64,000 nt of DNA from Selenomonadaceae bacterium (GTDB taxonomy: Bacteria; Bacillota; Negativicutes; Selenomonadales; Selenomonadaceae), in NCBI GenBank assembly GCA_017549815.1, contig JAFYNH010000007.1:118285-182284 (forward strand). Reading direction: 5' to 3'. Below, piece by piece: positions 41,568 through 51,180 of this stretch. The position numbers were made by a program, and so were the translations under genes. Positions within the stretch are counted from its first letter, which is position 1. Each line of letters starts with the position of its first letter. The notes under the pieces are model-generated. The model saw nothing but the letters and a program-made list of their open reading frames with translations, ran no database searches and had not been told where the DNA came from.

Positions 41568-42194
41568 TTGCTGAAGAAAATTTTTTTAATCCTTTGCACG
41601 ACGATTGGGATTTTGTTCATTGCGAATTCGCAAGCTTGCGCGGCTGAAGTCGTTATCGTCCTCGACGCGCCTATAGGTACTTTTTCAGAACCAGAAAGAG
41701 TTTATCAAATGGTTGAAGAATCGCTTAAAGAAATATTAGGCGAATATCGGAGCTATGAAATCGTGCCGCCGAATGAAACAGAAAATTACGTTCGACTTTA
41801 TCGCGAAGAGCATGATTTGATATTCAGCACTGGCGCGGAAGAAGGCAAAGAGACGGAGCATTATCTTAAGAAAGCGGACTTCGACAATATCTGTAAACAC
41901 TTCAAGGGCAAGCATTTGATTTACATTCGATTTACTAGCACCGTGCCACGTTACGTCATCGGTTATAATTTGTTGTACACGAGCCAAAAAACTAACGTCG
42001 TGATGGACTTTCGCATTTGGTCAAATCGCAAGAAAGATTTTACATACATGAAACGACTGACGGCAAAAGGTTCTTCGACGACGGTTTTAGATTTTTTCCC
42101 AAGTACGTCGCGTTCACTGAAAAAGGGTTTAAAGAAAGTTCTTCGGGATATAGAAAACGACGAGGCTGAAATAAGAATTGCATTGACTAAATAA
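41568..42194 (+). CDS. Exported protein of unknown function between hpt and ftsH
   Basis: 208 residues. A TTG start follows AAGGAGG by seven bases. The signal peptide (KKIFLILCTTIGILFIANSQACA) is clear. The mature part mixes strands and helices, with VVIVLDAPIGTFSEPERVYQ and KHLIYIRFTSTVPRYVIGYN, and a basic C-terminus (SLKKGLKKVLRDIEND). I do not recognise a family. It is an insertion in the otherwise conserved tilS-hpt-ftsH order, and its tight spacing suggests cotranscription with both. A periplasmic or surface location is likely. Confidence 0.6.
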   Translation: MLKKIFLILCTTIGILFIANSQACAAEVVIVLDAPIGTFSEPERVYQMVEESLKEILGEYRSYEIVPPNETENYVRLYREEHDLIFSTGAEEGKETEHYLKKADFDNICKHFKGKHLIYIRFTSTVPRYVIGYNLLYTSQKTNVVMDFRIWSNRKKDFTYMKRLTAKGSSTTVLDFFPSTSRSLKKGLKKVLRDIENDEAEIRIALTK

Positions 42195-42218
42195 TTTCAA
42201 GACAAAGGAGCGTTTTGA

Positions 42219-44150
42219 TTGAACAGTTTTTTGCGCAACGTCGGGTTTTATTTACTGGTGATTTTTATCGCGATAACTGCCTATGATTATTTTTCGATTA
42301 AGCCTCAGCCCATTGAAGAGACCAGCTACTCGCAGTTCTTGGAGATGGTTGAAAACGGCGAAGTCACGAAAGTTATCTTGGTACGGAATTCGATAAAAGT
42401 TACGAAAAAGGACGGCGGCGAGTTCACGACGACGGCACCCGACGAGCCGATTGGCGACGATAACCTTGTCGAAAAACTCGAAGCCAAAGGAGTAGAAATA
42501 ACTGCGCAGAATCCGAAAGATCCGCCGTGGTGGATGACGCTCCTTTCGTCCTTATTGCCGATAGCGATTTTGGTCGGCGCGTGGTACTTCATAATCACTC
42601 AAACGCAAGGCGGCGGCTCAAAAGTTATGTCGTTCGGCAAAAGTCGCGCAAAACTCATGGGCGGCGATAAAGTCAAAGTCACTTTTAACGACGTAGCGGG
42701 CGCGGACGAGGCTAAAGAAGAACTTGCCGAAGTCGTGGAATTCCTCAAGCACCCGAAGAAATTTAACGATTTGGGCGCGAGAATTCCAAAGGGCGTTTTA
42801 CTTTTCGGACCTCCCGGCACTGGCAAAACTTTATTGGCTAAAGCGGTCGCGGGCGAGGCGGGCGTTGCGTTTTTCTCGATAAGCGGCTCGGACTTTGTAG
42901 AAATGTTCGTAGGCGTCGGCGCGTCGCGAGTCAGAGATTTATTCGCGCAGGCTAAGAAAAATTCACCGTGCATAATTTTTATCGACGAAATAGACGCGGT
43001 CGGTCGTCAACGCGGAGCAAATGTCGGCGGCGGGCACGACGAACGCGAACAGACTTTGAATCAGTTGCTTGTCGAAATGGACGGATTCGCGCCGAACGAA
43101 GGAATTATCATAATTGCGGCGACTAACCGCCCCGATATTCTCGATCAAGCGTTATTGAGACCGGGACGCTTTGACAGACAAATTGTTGTTGACAAACCCG
43201 ACGTTACGGGACGCATTGCGATTTTGAAAGTTCATACTAAGGGCAAGCCGATTGCTAAGGACGCCGACTTGGATATTTTGGCGCGACGGACTCCGGGATT
43301 TACGGGCGCAGATTTGGCTAATCTTGTTAATGAAGCGGCACTTTTGGCGGCGCGTCGGAATAAGCACGAAATTAACATGACGGAGCTTGAAGAATCAATC
43401 GAACGTGTCATGGCAGGTCCCGAAAGAAAATCTAAAGTCATGAGCGACGACGAGAAAAAATTGACGGCTTATCACGAGGGCGGGCACGCATTAGTTGGCA
43501 TGATGTTAAAACACGCCGACCCTGTTCATAAGGTTACGATAATTCCTCGCGGCAGGGCGGGCGGTTATACGCTGATGTTGCCCAAAGAGGATAGGAATTA
43601 CGCCACACGTTCCGAATTGCTCGACAGATTGAAAGTTGCTATGGGCGGGCGCGTCGCTGAAGAAATTGTTCTTAACGAAATTTCGACGGGCGCATCACAA
43701 GATATTCAGCAAGCCAGCCGAATCGTCCGCGCAATGGTTATGCAATACGGCATGAGTAACAAGCTCGGTCCTGTGGCTTACGGCGATTCTTCGCAACAAT
43801 ATTATTTCGGACAGCCGCAGAAAAATTATTCGGAGGAAGTTGCGGGCGAAATCGATAAAGAAGTTCATAAATATATGGAAGAGGCTTATGAGGCTTGCCG
43901 CACGATTATAAATGAAAACCGCGACAAGCTTGAGAAAATCGCGCAGGCTCTGATTGATAAGGAGACGTTGACGGCACAGGAGCTTAAGGATATAGTTTTC
44001 GACGACAAAAAGGTTGATTTGGAAAAGCCTCCTGTCGAAGATGAGCCACCGCCTCCGCCGCCCGAATTTGTGACTGTTGAGCTTGTTAAGCCCGAAGAAG
44101 AAGTTGAGCAACCTAAAATTCCCGACAGCTCGACGCCCGACCCTGTTTAA
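42219..44150 (+). CDS. ftsH: ATP-dependent zinc metalloprotease FtsH
   Basis: 643 residues. Two membrane helices (about 5-22 and 105-125) flank a small external domain. The AAA ATPase has Walker A GPPGTGKT, Walker [12 protein letters not shown] and arginine fingers in the [11 protein letters not shown] region. The zinc protease motif is HEGGH. The hexameric membrane enzyme degrades misfolded membrane proteins and short-lived regulators. The C-terminus is unusual in its proline-rich acidic end ([20 protein letters not shown]). The start is TTG 42219, eight bases after AAAGGAG. A terminator-like hairpin follows. Confidence 0.97.
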   Translation: MNSFLRNVGFYLLVIFIAITAYDYFSIKPQPIEETSYSQFLEMVENGEVTKVILVRNSIKVTKKDGGEFTTTAPDEPIGDDNLVEKLEAKGVEITAQNPKDPPWWMTLLSSLLPIAILVGAWYFIITQTQGGGSKVMSFGKSRAKLMGGDKVKVTFNDVAGADEAKEELAEVVEFLKHPKKFNDLGARIPKGVLLFGPPGTGKTLLAKAVAGEAGVAFFSISGSDFVEMFVGVGASRVRDLFAQAKKNSPCIIFIDEIDAVGRQRGANVGGGHDEREQTLNQLLVEMDGFAPNEGIIIIAATNRPDILDQALLRPGRFDRQIVVDKPDVTGRIAILKVHTKGKPIAKDADLDILARRTPGFTGADLANLVNEAALLAARRNKHEINMTELEESIERVMAGPERKSKVMSDDEKKLTAYHEGGHALVGMMLKHADPVHKVTIIPRGRAGGYTLMLPKEDRNYATRSELLDRLKVAMGGRVAEEIVLNEISTGASQDIQQASRIVRAMVMQYGMSNKLGPVAYGDSSQQYYFGQPQKNYSEEVAGEIDKEVHKYMEEAYEACRTIINENRDKLEKIAQALIDKETLTAQELKDIVFDDKKVDLEKPPVEDEPPPPPPEFVTVELVKPEEEVEQPKIPDSSTPDPV

Positions 44151-44170
44151 AAATTTGAACGATAAACTTT

Positions 44171-44207
44171 AAGGAGGCTGAAGAATTTTTAGCCCCCTAT
44201 TTTTTTG
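44171..44207 (+). terminator. Terminator after ftsH
   Basis: GGAGGCT and AGCCCCC pair with one mismatch, followed by TATTTTTTTG. The left arm overlaps an AAGGAGG word, but no start follows it. Confidence 0.65.
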
Positions 44208-44223
44208 CAAGGAGGAAATTTTT

Positions 44224-44508
44224 TTGCGCCACGAATATTTAAAGCTCGTTCCAGAAAATATAACTGTCACGTTTACGGATATTCATTTTTCAAAGCGAAT
44301 GGGTGAGAGTATCACGGTACACTTGGAACGTCCCAATGAAAATGGCTTTGATATTGCTGAATATGTTTTGCCCGTGTGCTACTGCAAAAAATGCATGGGC
44401 TTTACGGAAGACGAAGAATATAAACTGCGGCAATTCGTTGCAAGACACAGCTCGCTGATTTGGGAAATTGCTCGTGAGGACGGTGAAATAATTGCCGATA
44501 TTATATGA
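44224..44508 (+). CDS. Small protein of unknown function, partner of a DUF4160 gene
   Basis: 94 residues, TTG start eight bases after AAGGAGG. It contains a CYCKKC cluster (about 57-62) that could bind metal, within a strand-rich sequence beginning MRHEYLKLVPENITVTF and ending in EIAREDGEIIADII. The gene overlaps the next one by 17 bases. DUF4160 genes often sit next to a second small gene, in pairs that are suspected toxin-antitoxin-like or mobile modules. I do not recognise this protein's own family. Confidence 0.55.
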   Translation: MRHEYLKLVPENITVTFTDIHFSKRMGESITVHLERPNENGFDIAEYVLPVCYCKKCMGFTEDEEYKLRQFVARHSSLIWEIAREDGEIIADII

Positions 44509-44749
44509 GCTTTACGGTTACAAAATTTTTTTCTGGTCGAATGAAAATAACGAACCTGTTCATGTTCATATTGCAAAGGGAAAACAATCGGAAAATGCGA
44601 CAAAAATTTGGCTCCCAGCGGAAAGCAATCCTGTTGTTGCCCATAACAAAAGTCGAATTCCGCAAAAAGATTTGAAACGACTTTTAAAAACAATCGCGCT
44701 CGAAAGAAACAATATCATTGCTCGTTGGTATGATTATTTTGGTAAATAA
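44492..44749 (+). CDS. DUF4160-like small protein
   Basis: 85 residues. The sequence resembles DUF4160: LYGYKIFFWSNENNEPVHVH, with a HVHI core, then an ATKIWLPAES strand and a C-terminal helix (DLKRLLKTIALERNNIIARW). The TTG start lies inside the preceding gene, eleven bases after GAGGA, so translation is probably coupled. Function unknown in the literature I can recall. The gene lies between ftsH and the asparaginase gene. Confidence 0.65.
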   Translation: MPILYELYGYKIFFWSNENNEPVHVHIAKGKQSENATKIWLPAESNPVVAHNKSRIPQKDLKRLLKTIALERNNIIARWYDYFGK

Positions 44750-44765
44750 TTTTGGAGGAAATTTT

Positions 44766-45761
44766 ATGAGTGAAATTTTATTGCACTATACCCGCGCAGG
44801 GCACGTAGAAAATATTCATCGCGGCGACGTGGCGGCGGTAAACTGCAAAGGCGAAGTCGTTGCGTCAGTCGGCAATGCGCATTTGCCTATGTTTTGGCGT
44901 TCGGCGGCGAAACCTTTTCAAGCTCTTGCGTTCGTTAAAAATGGCGGGCTTGAAAAATACGGCATAACCGAAGAAGAACTCGCGCTTTTGGTATCAAGTC
45001 ACAGCGGCGAAGAAAATCACGTTGCCCTTGTCAGAGGAATTCTTTCTAAGCTCGGACTTGATGAAAGCGTTTTGGATTGCGGCGTTGTTCGTCCTATGAG
45101 CGGCAAGGCGTTTAAAAAACTCGTCGCGGCAGGCGAAAAAGTTTTGCCCGTTCACAACGCTTGCTCTGGTAAACATTCGCAGATAATCGCGCTGGCTATG
45201 ATGCTCGGCATTCCCTACGAAGGCTACACTAAGCCCGAACATGAGGCGCAGAAAATTATTTTTAAGCATGTGGCAATGGCGTCTAAAATGCCCGAAGATA
45301 AATTGGAAATCGGGATTGACGGTTGCGGCGTGCCCGTGTTTTATCTGCCGATTTATAACATGTCGCTTGCCTACGCCCGACTTTCTACGCCGAGTAATGG
45401 CGATTGGGGCAACTACAAAGACGCGGCAACTAAAATTCGCGACGCAATGAGTAAATATCCGCAAGTAGTTTCTGGGACGGGCAGAATCGATTTGGCGGTT
45501 TCAGAAGTCACGGGCGGCAGAATCATTGCGAAAATCGGCGCGGACGCGGTTTATTGCTTGGCAATCAAGGACGGCGACTTAGGAATAACTTTCAAGATTG
45601 AGGACGGCGATTATGCGGCAGTTACTCCAATGACAATCGCGGTGTTGAAGAAATTGGACTTGCTGACTAAAGACGAAGCGGCGGAGCTTGATAAAAAATT
45701 CCCGCCCGTGTTGAAGAATCATCGCGGCGAAATTATTGGTACGATTGAATCCGTTTTCTAA
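44766..45761 (+). CDS. Asparaginase (type II-like, Rhizobium AnsA family)
   Basis: About 331 residues. It belongs to the asparaginase family first known from Rhizobium, distinct from the E. coli enzymes. Typical blocks are AKPFQALAFVKNGGLEKYG, SSHSGEENHV, HNACSGKHSQII and GIDGCGVPVFYLPI, with serine/lysine/cysteine residues at the expected sites. It hydrolyses asparagine to aspartate and ammonia. ATG 44766 follows GGAGG; the frame extends further upstream but without a start signal. No signal peptide, so it is cytoplasmic. birA follows in the same direction. Confidence 0.87.
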   Translation: MSEILLHYTRAGHVENIHRGDVAAVNCKGEVVASVGNAHLPMFWRSAAKPFQALAFVKNGGLEKYGITEEELALLVSSHSGEENHVALVRGILSKLGLDESVLDCGVVRPMSGKAFKKLVAAGEKVLPVHNACSGKHSQIIALAMMLGIPYEGYTKPEHEAQKIIFKHVAMASKMPEDKLEIGIDGCGVPVFYLPIYNMSLAYARLSTPSNGDWGNYKDAATKIRDAMSKYPQVVSGTGRIDLAVSEVTGGRIIAKIGADAVYCLAIKDGDLGITFKIEDGDYAAVTPMTIAVLKKLDLLTKDEAAELDKKFPPVLKNHRGEIIGTIESVF

Positions 45762-45810
45762 TTGAAAAGTCAAACTAACTATGCTAAAATTTTTTGCGAG
45801 GTGAATGAAT

Positions 45811-46779
45811 ATGCGAAAGACGATTGTAGAAATGTTAAAGAATGCGGGCGAGAATTTTGTTTCGGGCGAAACCATCGCTGGCGAGCTTGGAATCTCCCGC
45901 ACGGCTGTCTGGAAACATATTCAAAAGCTTCGCGAATACGGCTACGAAATTATCAGCAGTGCACGATGCGGCTATAAGCTCAAGGACGCGCCCGACCTCC
46001 TTTTGCCCAGCGAAATTCAAATCGGGCTTGAAACAAAAATTATCGGCAAAGAAATGGTTTATCATCCTTCCGTTGACTCGACAAACAGAATTGCTAAGGC
46101 TCTGGCTTATCACGGCGCGGCGGAAGGTACAATCGTCGTTGCAGAGGAACAGGAAAACGGCAAGGGACGGCTCGACAGAAATTTTTATTCGCCGCGTGGA
46201 AAAGGCATTTGGTTTTCGCTTGTTCTGCGTCCGAAATTTTTACCGCACGAGGCTCCGCAATGTACTTTAATGGCGGCGGTCGTAGTTGCTGAGGCAATGG
46301 CGCGTTTCAATCTCAAGCCCGAAATTAAATGGCCAAATGATATTTTGTTCGACGGGCGCAAATTAGTTGGTATCTTGACCGAAATGACTTGCGAAATCGG
46401 CAAGATTAATTACGTCGTTATCGGCGTCGGCATTAATGTCAACATAACCCGCGACGAATTCCCCGAAGAACTTCGCGACCGCGCTACTTCCCTATCGGAA
46501 ATGAATGGCGAAAAAATTTCTCGTGTTGAATTTTTCCGCGCAGTGCTTGAAGAATTTGATAAAATTTATGGTGATGTTACTGAGTCGGGATTTGGCGAAG
46601 TCTTTAAGCTGTGGAGAAAATACAGCGTCACGCTCGGCAAGGATATTAAAGTTGTGTCGGCGGACGGCGGCGAAACTTTTACAGGCAAGGCACTTGATTT
46701 AAACTCTGAAGGCGCACTTGTCGTTGAGACTGCGGACGGCTTACGAACGGTTTACGCGGGCGACGTTTCTATCAGATAA
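45811..46779 (+). CDS. birA: Bifunctional biotin ligase / biotin repressor
   Basis: About 322 residues. An N-terminal winged helix (about 1-60: IAGELGISRTAVWKHIQKL) binds DNA; the catalytic domain has NGKGRLDRNFYSPRGKGIW (biotinyl-AMP loop) and IKWPNDILFDG, and an SH3-like C-terminal domain ends it. It attaches biotin to carboxylase carrier proteins and represses biotin genes when loaded. ATG 45811 lies seven bases after GAGGTG; an ATG at 45805 is too close. A strong terminator follows. Confidence 0.93.
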   Translation: MRKTIVEMLKNAGENFVSGETIAGELGISRTAVWKHIQKLREYGYEIISSARCGYKLKDAPDLLLPSEIQIGLETKIIGKEMVYHPSVDSTNRIAKALAYHGAAEGTIVVAEEQENGKGRLDRNFYSPRGKGIWFSLVLRPKFLPHEAPQCTLMAAVVVAEAMARFNLKPEIKWPNDILFDGRKLVGILTEMTCEIGKINYVVIGVGINVNITRDEFPEELRDRATSLSEMNGEKISRVEFFRAVLEEFDKIYGDVTESGFGEVFKLWRKYSVTLGKDIKVVSADGGETFTGKALDLNSEGALVVETADGLRTVYAGDVSIR

Positions 46780-46793
46780 AAAATTTTTTCCAT

Positions 46794-46830
46794 AAAAAAT
46801 CCCTTCCAACTCGGAGGGGAAAATTTTTTT
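46794..46830 (+). terminator. Terminator after birA
   Basis: TCCCTTCC (46800-46807) and GGAGGGGA (46813-46820) pair with a five-base loop, followed by AAATTTTTTT; AAAAAA precedes the stem. Confidence 0.85.
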
Positions 46831-46877
46831 GCGTCCCCTGCGCGGAAACGAAATATGAATATTGACTGGAAATAATG

Positions 46878-46906
46878 TTGACTGCGGTTTATAACTTTGC
46901 TACAAT
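46878..46906 (+). promoter_or_regulatory. Promoter of the PP2C/PASTA kinase unit
   Basis: TTGACT (46878-46883) and TACAAT (46901-46906) are 17 bases apart, with the -10 about 47 bases before the chosen start codon. Confidence 0.8.
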
Positions 46907-46952
46907 CAACGAAAGAATTTCACTCGGCAGGCTTAATGAAGAGGTGAGGATT

Positions 46953-47654
46953 TTGGCGAGAATATTTCAAGCGACGCATGTCGGCAAAGTTCGACATAAC
47001 AACGAAGATTCGCTGATAGTGATAGAGCCCGAAACATTCGTAGTAGCGGACGGCATGGGCGGAGCATCAGCGGGCGAAGTCGCAAGTCAAATGCTGGTCG
47101 AGACGGTTAAAGAATTTTTATCGGAGACGCCGCCGCCTTATAATGAAAAAATTTTAATGCAGGCGATTGCTATTGCGAATAACAAAATTTTAGAACTGGC
47201 TCGGCAAAATGTAGAATATCACGGCATGGGCACGACCGCGACGATTTTATATCTTAACGGCAAGCAAGCTTATTTCGCGCACGTCGGCGACAGCAGGATT
47301 TATCGGCTCAGAGGCGATTCCCTAGAGCAGATAACCGAAGATCATTCCTACGTTGAAACTTTGGTTAGGCGCGGCGAACTTACGCACGAAGCGGCTCGCG
47401 TCCACCCGATGAAAAATGTTTTGACGCAAGCAGTCGGCGCAATGGACGAACTTTATATCGACGCGGCGAATTTCCCCGTCGAGACAAGCGACACTTTTCT
47501 ACTTTGCACAGACGGTTTGACTAATATGGTTGATGATGAAAATATTAAGAAAATTCTTCAGACCGCCCCTAATCCCGCCGACGCGCTGATTGATGCCGCA
47601 CTTTCAGCCGGTGGCAGAGATAATGTTTCTGTTATAGTTGTCGGAGTTGATTAG
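46953..47654 (+). CDS. PP2C-type serine/threonine protein phosphatase
   Basis: About 233 residues. The metal-binding motifs of PrpC/Stp phosphatases are present: HNNEDS, VVADGMGG, FAHVGDSRIYRL, LLCTDGLTNMV and GGRDNVSVIVV. It reverses phosphorylation by the PASTA kinase encoded 120 bases downstream. I chose TTG 46953 (GAGGTG six bases upstream); an apparent longer start at 46875 lies within the promoter. The pair prpC-prkC followed by rsgA is a conserved Firmicute unit. Confidence 0.93.
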   Translation: MARIFQATHVGKVRHNNEDSLIVIEPETFVVADGMGGASAGEVASQMLVETVKEFLSETPPPYNEKILMQAIAIANNKILELARQNVEYHGMGTTATILYLNGKQAYFAHVGDSRIYRLRGDSLEQITEDHSYVETLVRRGELTHEAARVHPMKNVLTQAVGAMDELYIDAANFPVETSDTFLLCTDGLTNMVDDENIKKILQTAPNPADALIDAALSAGGRDNVSVIVVGVD

Positions 47655-47772
47655 CTATGTTCCGCGAAATTTTGAATTGCGTCTTTGGTTTATATTCGGC
47701 AATGAGCACGGCTTTTCATTGCGCAATGCGAATAGCTCACGACGCCTTAATCTAAAGGAGGGACGAGGATAA

Positions 47773-49686
47773 ATGATTCAAAAAGTCTTGGGCGGGCGTT
47801 ACGAGTTGGAAGAAAAAATCGGCAGCGGCGGCATGGCTGAAGTTTACAAAGCTCACGACAGACTTCTTGCTCGTCCCGTAGCTATAAAAATTCTTCATGC
47901 GGAATATCGCTCGGACATTGAATTTATAGAACGTTTCCACCGCGAGGCTAAATCTGCGGCGCGACTTTCTCACCCGAACATTGTCAGCATTTACGACGTT
48001 GGAGTTGCGGGCAATGACCATTATATCGTTATGGAATACGTTCAAGGCAACACGCTCAAGGGGAAAATTTTGGAAGAGGGCGCACTTGACCTTTTAACGG
48101 CGACTTCGATAGCCAAAGACATTGCGAGCGGGTTGACTCACGCGCACGCCAATAACATTGTTCACTGCGACATTAAACCACATAATATTTTGATGACGGA
48201 AGACGGGCACGCGAAGATTACCGACTTTGGGATTGCCCGTGCAGTTACCGAATCGACGTTGACTTATGGCGGGAGCGTTATAGGTTCGGTGCATTATTTT
48301 TCGCCCGAACAAGCTCGTGGCGGTTCGATAACTCCTAAGTCCGACGTTTATTCGCTGGGCATTGTGCTTTACGAAATGTTGACAAATCGTTTACCTTTCA
48401 CGGGCGAAAATCCTGTTGCGATAGCGATGAAACACATTGAAGAAGAGCCGATTTCTCCGAGTCGTTATCGTCCGCAAATTCCGCCAATGCTTGAAGCGAT
48501 AGTTTGCCGCGCAATGAGCAAAAGTCCCGAAATACGTCCGTCGAGTTTTGAATTAGTGCAAGAACTTTCAAACGTCGAGTCGGCATTAAGCGTAAATCAA
48601 CGGAGCGACCCCGACGCCACAAGAGTTTTGCCGAGAACAGATATACCTTCACGCCGCGCAGTCCGACAAGGGCTTGGAACGCAATCGGTTACGCAACCGC
48701 AGGAGGAAACGCCCGAAGAACCAGCGGTTGAATCGAAACCTTTTTATAAGTCGAAAATTTTTATGGTAATGATGTTAGGCGTCTTGCTTATGGGCTTTGG
48801 CGTAGGAATATTCGCGGCGTTCGGAAAAGTTTTGAATACAGAGACCGTCGTCACAGTTCCCGACGTTAAGGGAAAACAGCTCGCGCTTGCCCGACAAATT
48901 TTAGAGGACGGACATCTTCGGGTTAATGTTGCCGAGACTTACGACGCCAATGTTCCTGCGGGGCAAGTTGTTTCGCAAGACCCAGATTTTGGCAAGACGG
49001 TTAAGAGCGACAGACTGGTTACGATTTACGTTAGCAAGGGCGGCGAATCAATGGACATGCCTGACTTAGCGGGCTTAGCGAAGTCTGCGGCGATTGAGCG
49101 ACTTCAAAAGCTCGGCTTGAATTTGGGCACGGTTTACGAAAAAGATTCGTCAAGCGACCCGGGTATAGTTTTATCGCACGACCCGACAACGGGCACAAAA
49201 ATTACTCGCGGGCAGACGATTGACTTGATAGTTTCGCGTGGCGGCGGCGAACCTGATAATAAAGAACCTGACAAGCCCGATAAAAAATCTGAGGAAACTA
49301 AAGATAAGCCGAAACTTACGCACGTTCCCAACGTTGAAAGCATTGGCATTGGTGCCGCCGAAAACGATATAGAGGGGCGCGGGCTTTACGTCGGCTCGGT
49401 GACTTATCAAGAAAGTTCGCAGTCGGAAGGCACGGTTATTTCTCAATATCCCTCGCCCGACGCTGAAGTCGAAGTTGGCTCGACGGTTGATTTAGTAATT
49501 GCCACTCGTCCTGCGCCAGAGCCTGTTCGTGAGCCGGAGCCTGTTCACGAGCCAGAACCTGTTCATGAGTCGGAACCTGTTCACGAGTCGGAGCCTGAAA
49601 CGCAAAGACAATCTAGCGAATTTCCCGATATTCCAATTCAAAATGACGTACCAAGTCGCGAAGACGATCAATCAAAGGGGCGATAA
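47773..49686 (+). CDS. PASTA-domain serine/threonine protein kinase (PrkC/Stk-like)
   Basis: 637 residues. A kinase domain (about 10-270) has GSGGMAEVYKA, the catalytic lysine in AIKIL, HCDIKPHNIL (arginine of HRD replaced by cysteine, as HCD) and DFGIA. One membrane helix (about 335-355) is followed by three PASTA domains (about 358-425, 426-495, 520-585), which bind muropeptides or lipid II. The end is a proline/glutamate repeat (EPVHEPEPVHESEPVHESEP). It couples cell wall state to protein phosphorylation. ATG 47773 has AAAGGAGG upstream. The next gene, rsgA, starts 21 bases later. Confidence 0.94.
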   Translation: MIQKVLGGRYELEEKIGSGGMAEVYKAHDRLLARPVAIKILHAEYRSDIEFIERFHREAKSAARLSHPNIVSIYDVGVAGNDHYIVMEYVQGNTLKGKILEEGALDLLTATSIAKDIASGLTHAHANNIVHCDIKPHNILMTEDGHAKITDFGIARAVTESTLTYGGSVIGSVHYFSPEQARGGSITPKSDVYSLGIVLYEMLTNRLPFTGENPVAIAMKHIEEEPISPSRYRPQIPPMLEAIVCRAMSKSPEIRPSSFELVQELSNVESALSVNQRSDPDATRVLPRTDIPSRRAVRQGLGTQSVTQPQEETPEEPAVESKPFYKSKIFMVMMLGVLLMGFGVGIFAAFGKVLNTETVVTVPDVKGKQLALARQILEDGHLRVNVAETYDANVPAGQVVSQDPDFGKTVKSDRLVTIYVSKGGESMDMPDLAGLAKSAAIERLQKLGLNLGTVYEKDSSSDPGIVLSHDPTTGTKITRGQTIDLIVSRGGGEPDNKEPDKPDKKSEETKDKPKLTHVPNVESIGIGAAENDIEGRGLYVGSVTYQESSQSEGTVISQYPSPDAEVEVGSTVDLVIATRPAPEPVREPEPVHEPEPVHESEPVHESEPETQRQSSEFPDIPIQNDVPSREDDQSKGR

Positions 49687-49707
49687 ACAATTAAAGAAAT
49701 CGGACGT

Positions 49708-50565
49708 GTGATAAAATTTTACAACAGTTTTTTCTTTGTAAAGGTCGGCGAGGAGCTTATTCCCTGCAAACTGCGCGGGCTCCTCAAGCGCGATAAAAAA
49801 GTTGGCAGTGCGGTATTCGTTGGCGACTTCGTAGAAATTTCGCGATTGAAAGATAAAAGCGGCGTGATTGAGAGTATTCAGTCGCGCCGCAATGTTTTAA
49901 TTCGCCCGTCCGTAGCAAACGTTGACAGGGTGATTTTAACGTTCGCAGTGGACGCGCCGAAACTTCATCCGCTTTTGCTGAACAGATTCTTAGTTTTGGC
50001 GGAAAAATCTTTGATTGACGATATAATAATTTGCGTGAACAAAATCGATTTAACAACTGAGAAAAATTTTTTGGCGGAGTATGAATCACTTTATAAAGTC
50101 CTGCGCGTTTCGACGATAACGGGCGAAGGGCTTGACGAGCTTAAGGAAATTTTATCGTCGGGCGTGAGTGTCTTCGCAGGAGCGAGCGGCGTCGGGAAGT
50201 CGTCATTACTCAATGCGCTTGACAAAAATTTAAAGTTAAAGGTTGGCAAAGTTAGCGAAAAAATTCTGCGCGGCAAGCATACAACGCGAGTTGCCGAGCT
50301 GATAAAATTTGGTGACGGCTTTTTAGTCGATACACCCGGATTCAGCGCGGTTGACTTGACGGAGGCGAGCATTGATAAAAAAAATTTGTGGCATTGTTTT
50401 AAGGAGTTTGCACAGTTCGCGGGCGAGTGTAAATTTCTTAACGTGTGTAGTCACAGCCACGAGCCGAATTGCGGCGTTAAAGCGGCGGTCGAACGCGGAG
50501 ATATTTTGCGCGAGCGTTACGAGGCTTATCTGACTTTATTGGAGGAAATTACATGCGGAAAATAA
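49708..50565 (+). CDS. rsgA: Ribosome small-subunit-dependent GTPase RsgA
   Basis: 285 residues. It helps late 30S ribosome maturation. An OB-fold N-terminus precedes the circularly permuted GTPase: NKIDL (G4) comes before the P-loop GASGVGKSSLLNAL (G1), then RGKHTT and DTPGFSAVDL. A zinc-binding C-terminus has CKFLNVCSHSHEPNC and then an ERYEAYLTLLEE helix. A GTG start is used. It completes the phosphatase-kinase-rsgA unit, and its 3' end overlaps the next exported protein gene by 13 bases. Confidence 0.94.
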   Translation: MIKFYNSFFFVKVGEELIPCKLRGLLKRDKKVGSAVFVGDFVEISRLKDKSGVIESIQSRRNVLIRPSVANVDRVILTFAVDAPKLHPLLLNRFLVLAEKSLIDDIIICVNKIDLTTEKNFLAEYESLYKVLRVSTITGEGLDELKEILSSGVSVFAGASGVGKSSLLNALDKNLKLKVGKVSEKILRGKHTTRVAELIKFGDGFLVDTPGFSAVDLTEASIDKKNLWHCFKEFAQFAGECKFLNVCSHSHEPNCGVKAAVERGDILRERYEAYLTLLEEITCGK

Positions 50566-51173
50566 TTTTAATGGCGGTTGTTGCGCTGATTTTAAGTGTT
50601 CAGAATTTATGCGGCGCGGTAACGATTGAAGAATTTAAGTCGCCACTTTACGAAAAGATTCTTTATCCTATGGTGCGCATGGAGGACAAGTCGATTGAGC
50701 AAAAAATTAACCTTGCGATTCTTGCGGAGATTGATAACTTTGTCGCAGACGTCAATCGCAGTATACAAGAGTATAACGCAGAGCTACTAAACGCTTATGT
50801 AAATTACGAAATCGCTTGCAACGAGGCGGGCAATAGCAAAATTTTGAGCGTCGTTTTTACCGAGAGCAAATATTTTGCAAGAGCTAATCGCCCGCAAGCC
50901 TGCAAGCACGCGCTGAACTTTAACTTAAAGACAGGCGAACTTATCGGCATAAATTATTTGACGGACAGCGACGCGGGAATAATCGACAAGCTTTCGCAAA
51001 AGCTCCGTGAAAAATCTGAACGCGAAAATATATCTCTTAATCATGACGCGCTTCCTTTGAAAAAATTGCCAGAGAATTTTTATTGGGACGCAAATCTTCA
51101 CGTGCATTTTATCTTCCAATATTACGAAGTCGCGGCAGGTTCGGCGGGTATTATCGATGTTGACATGGAGTGA
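50553..51173 (+). CDS. Exported DUF3298/DUF4163-like protein, copy 1
   Basis: 206 residues. The signal peptide (MRKIILMAVVALILSVQNLC) is nearly identical to that of copy 2. The mature part resembles the DUF4163/DUF3298 domains known from anti-sigma factors and a peptidoglycan deacetylase: YPMVRMEDKSIEQKIN, then SVVFTESKYFARAN, HALNFNLKTGELIGI and an NYLTDSDAG stretch, with a C-terminal VHFIFQYYEVA segment. It begins inside the rsgA end after TTGGAGG. The ligand and role are unknown. Confidence 0.65.
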   Translation: MRKIILMAVVALILSVQNLCGAVTIEEFKSPLYEKILYPMVRMEDKSIEQKINLAILAEIDNFVADVNRSIQEYNAELLNAYVNYEIACNEAGNSKILSVVFTESKYFARANRPQACKHALNFNLKTGELIGINYLTDSDAGIIDKLSQKLREKSERENISLNHDALPLKKLPENFYWDANLHVHFIFQYYEVAAGSAGIIDVDME

Positions 51174-51180
51174 AATTTTT

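Noticed and set aside
46875..46952. Upstream extension of the PP2C phosphatase
   Set aside because: This stretch contains the promoter (TTGACT, 17 bases, TACAAT), so it is not translated.
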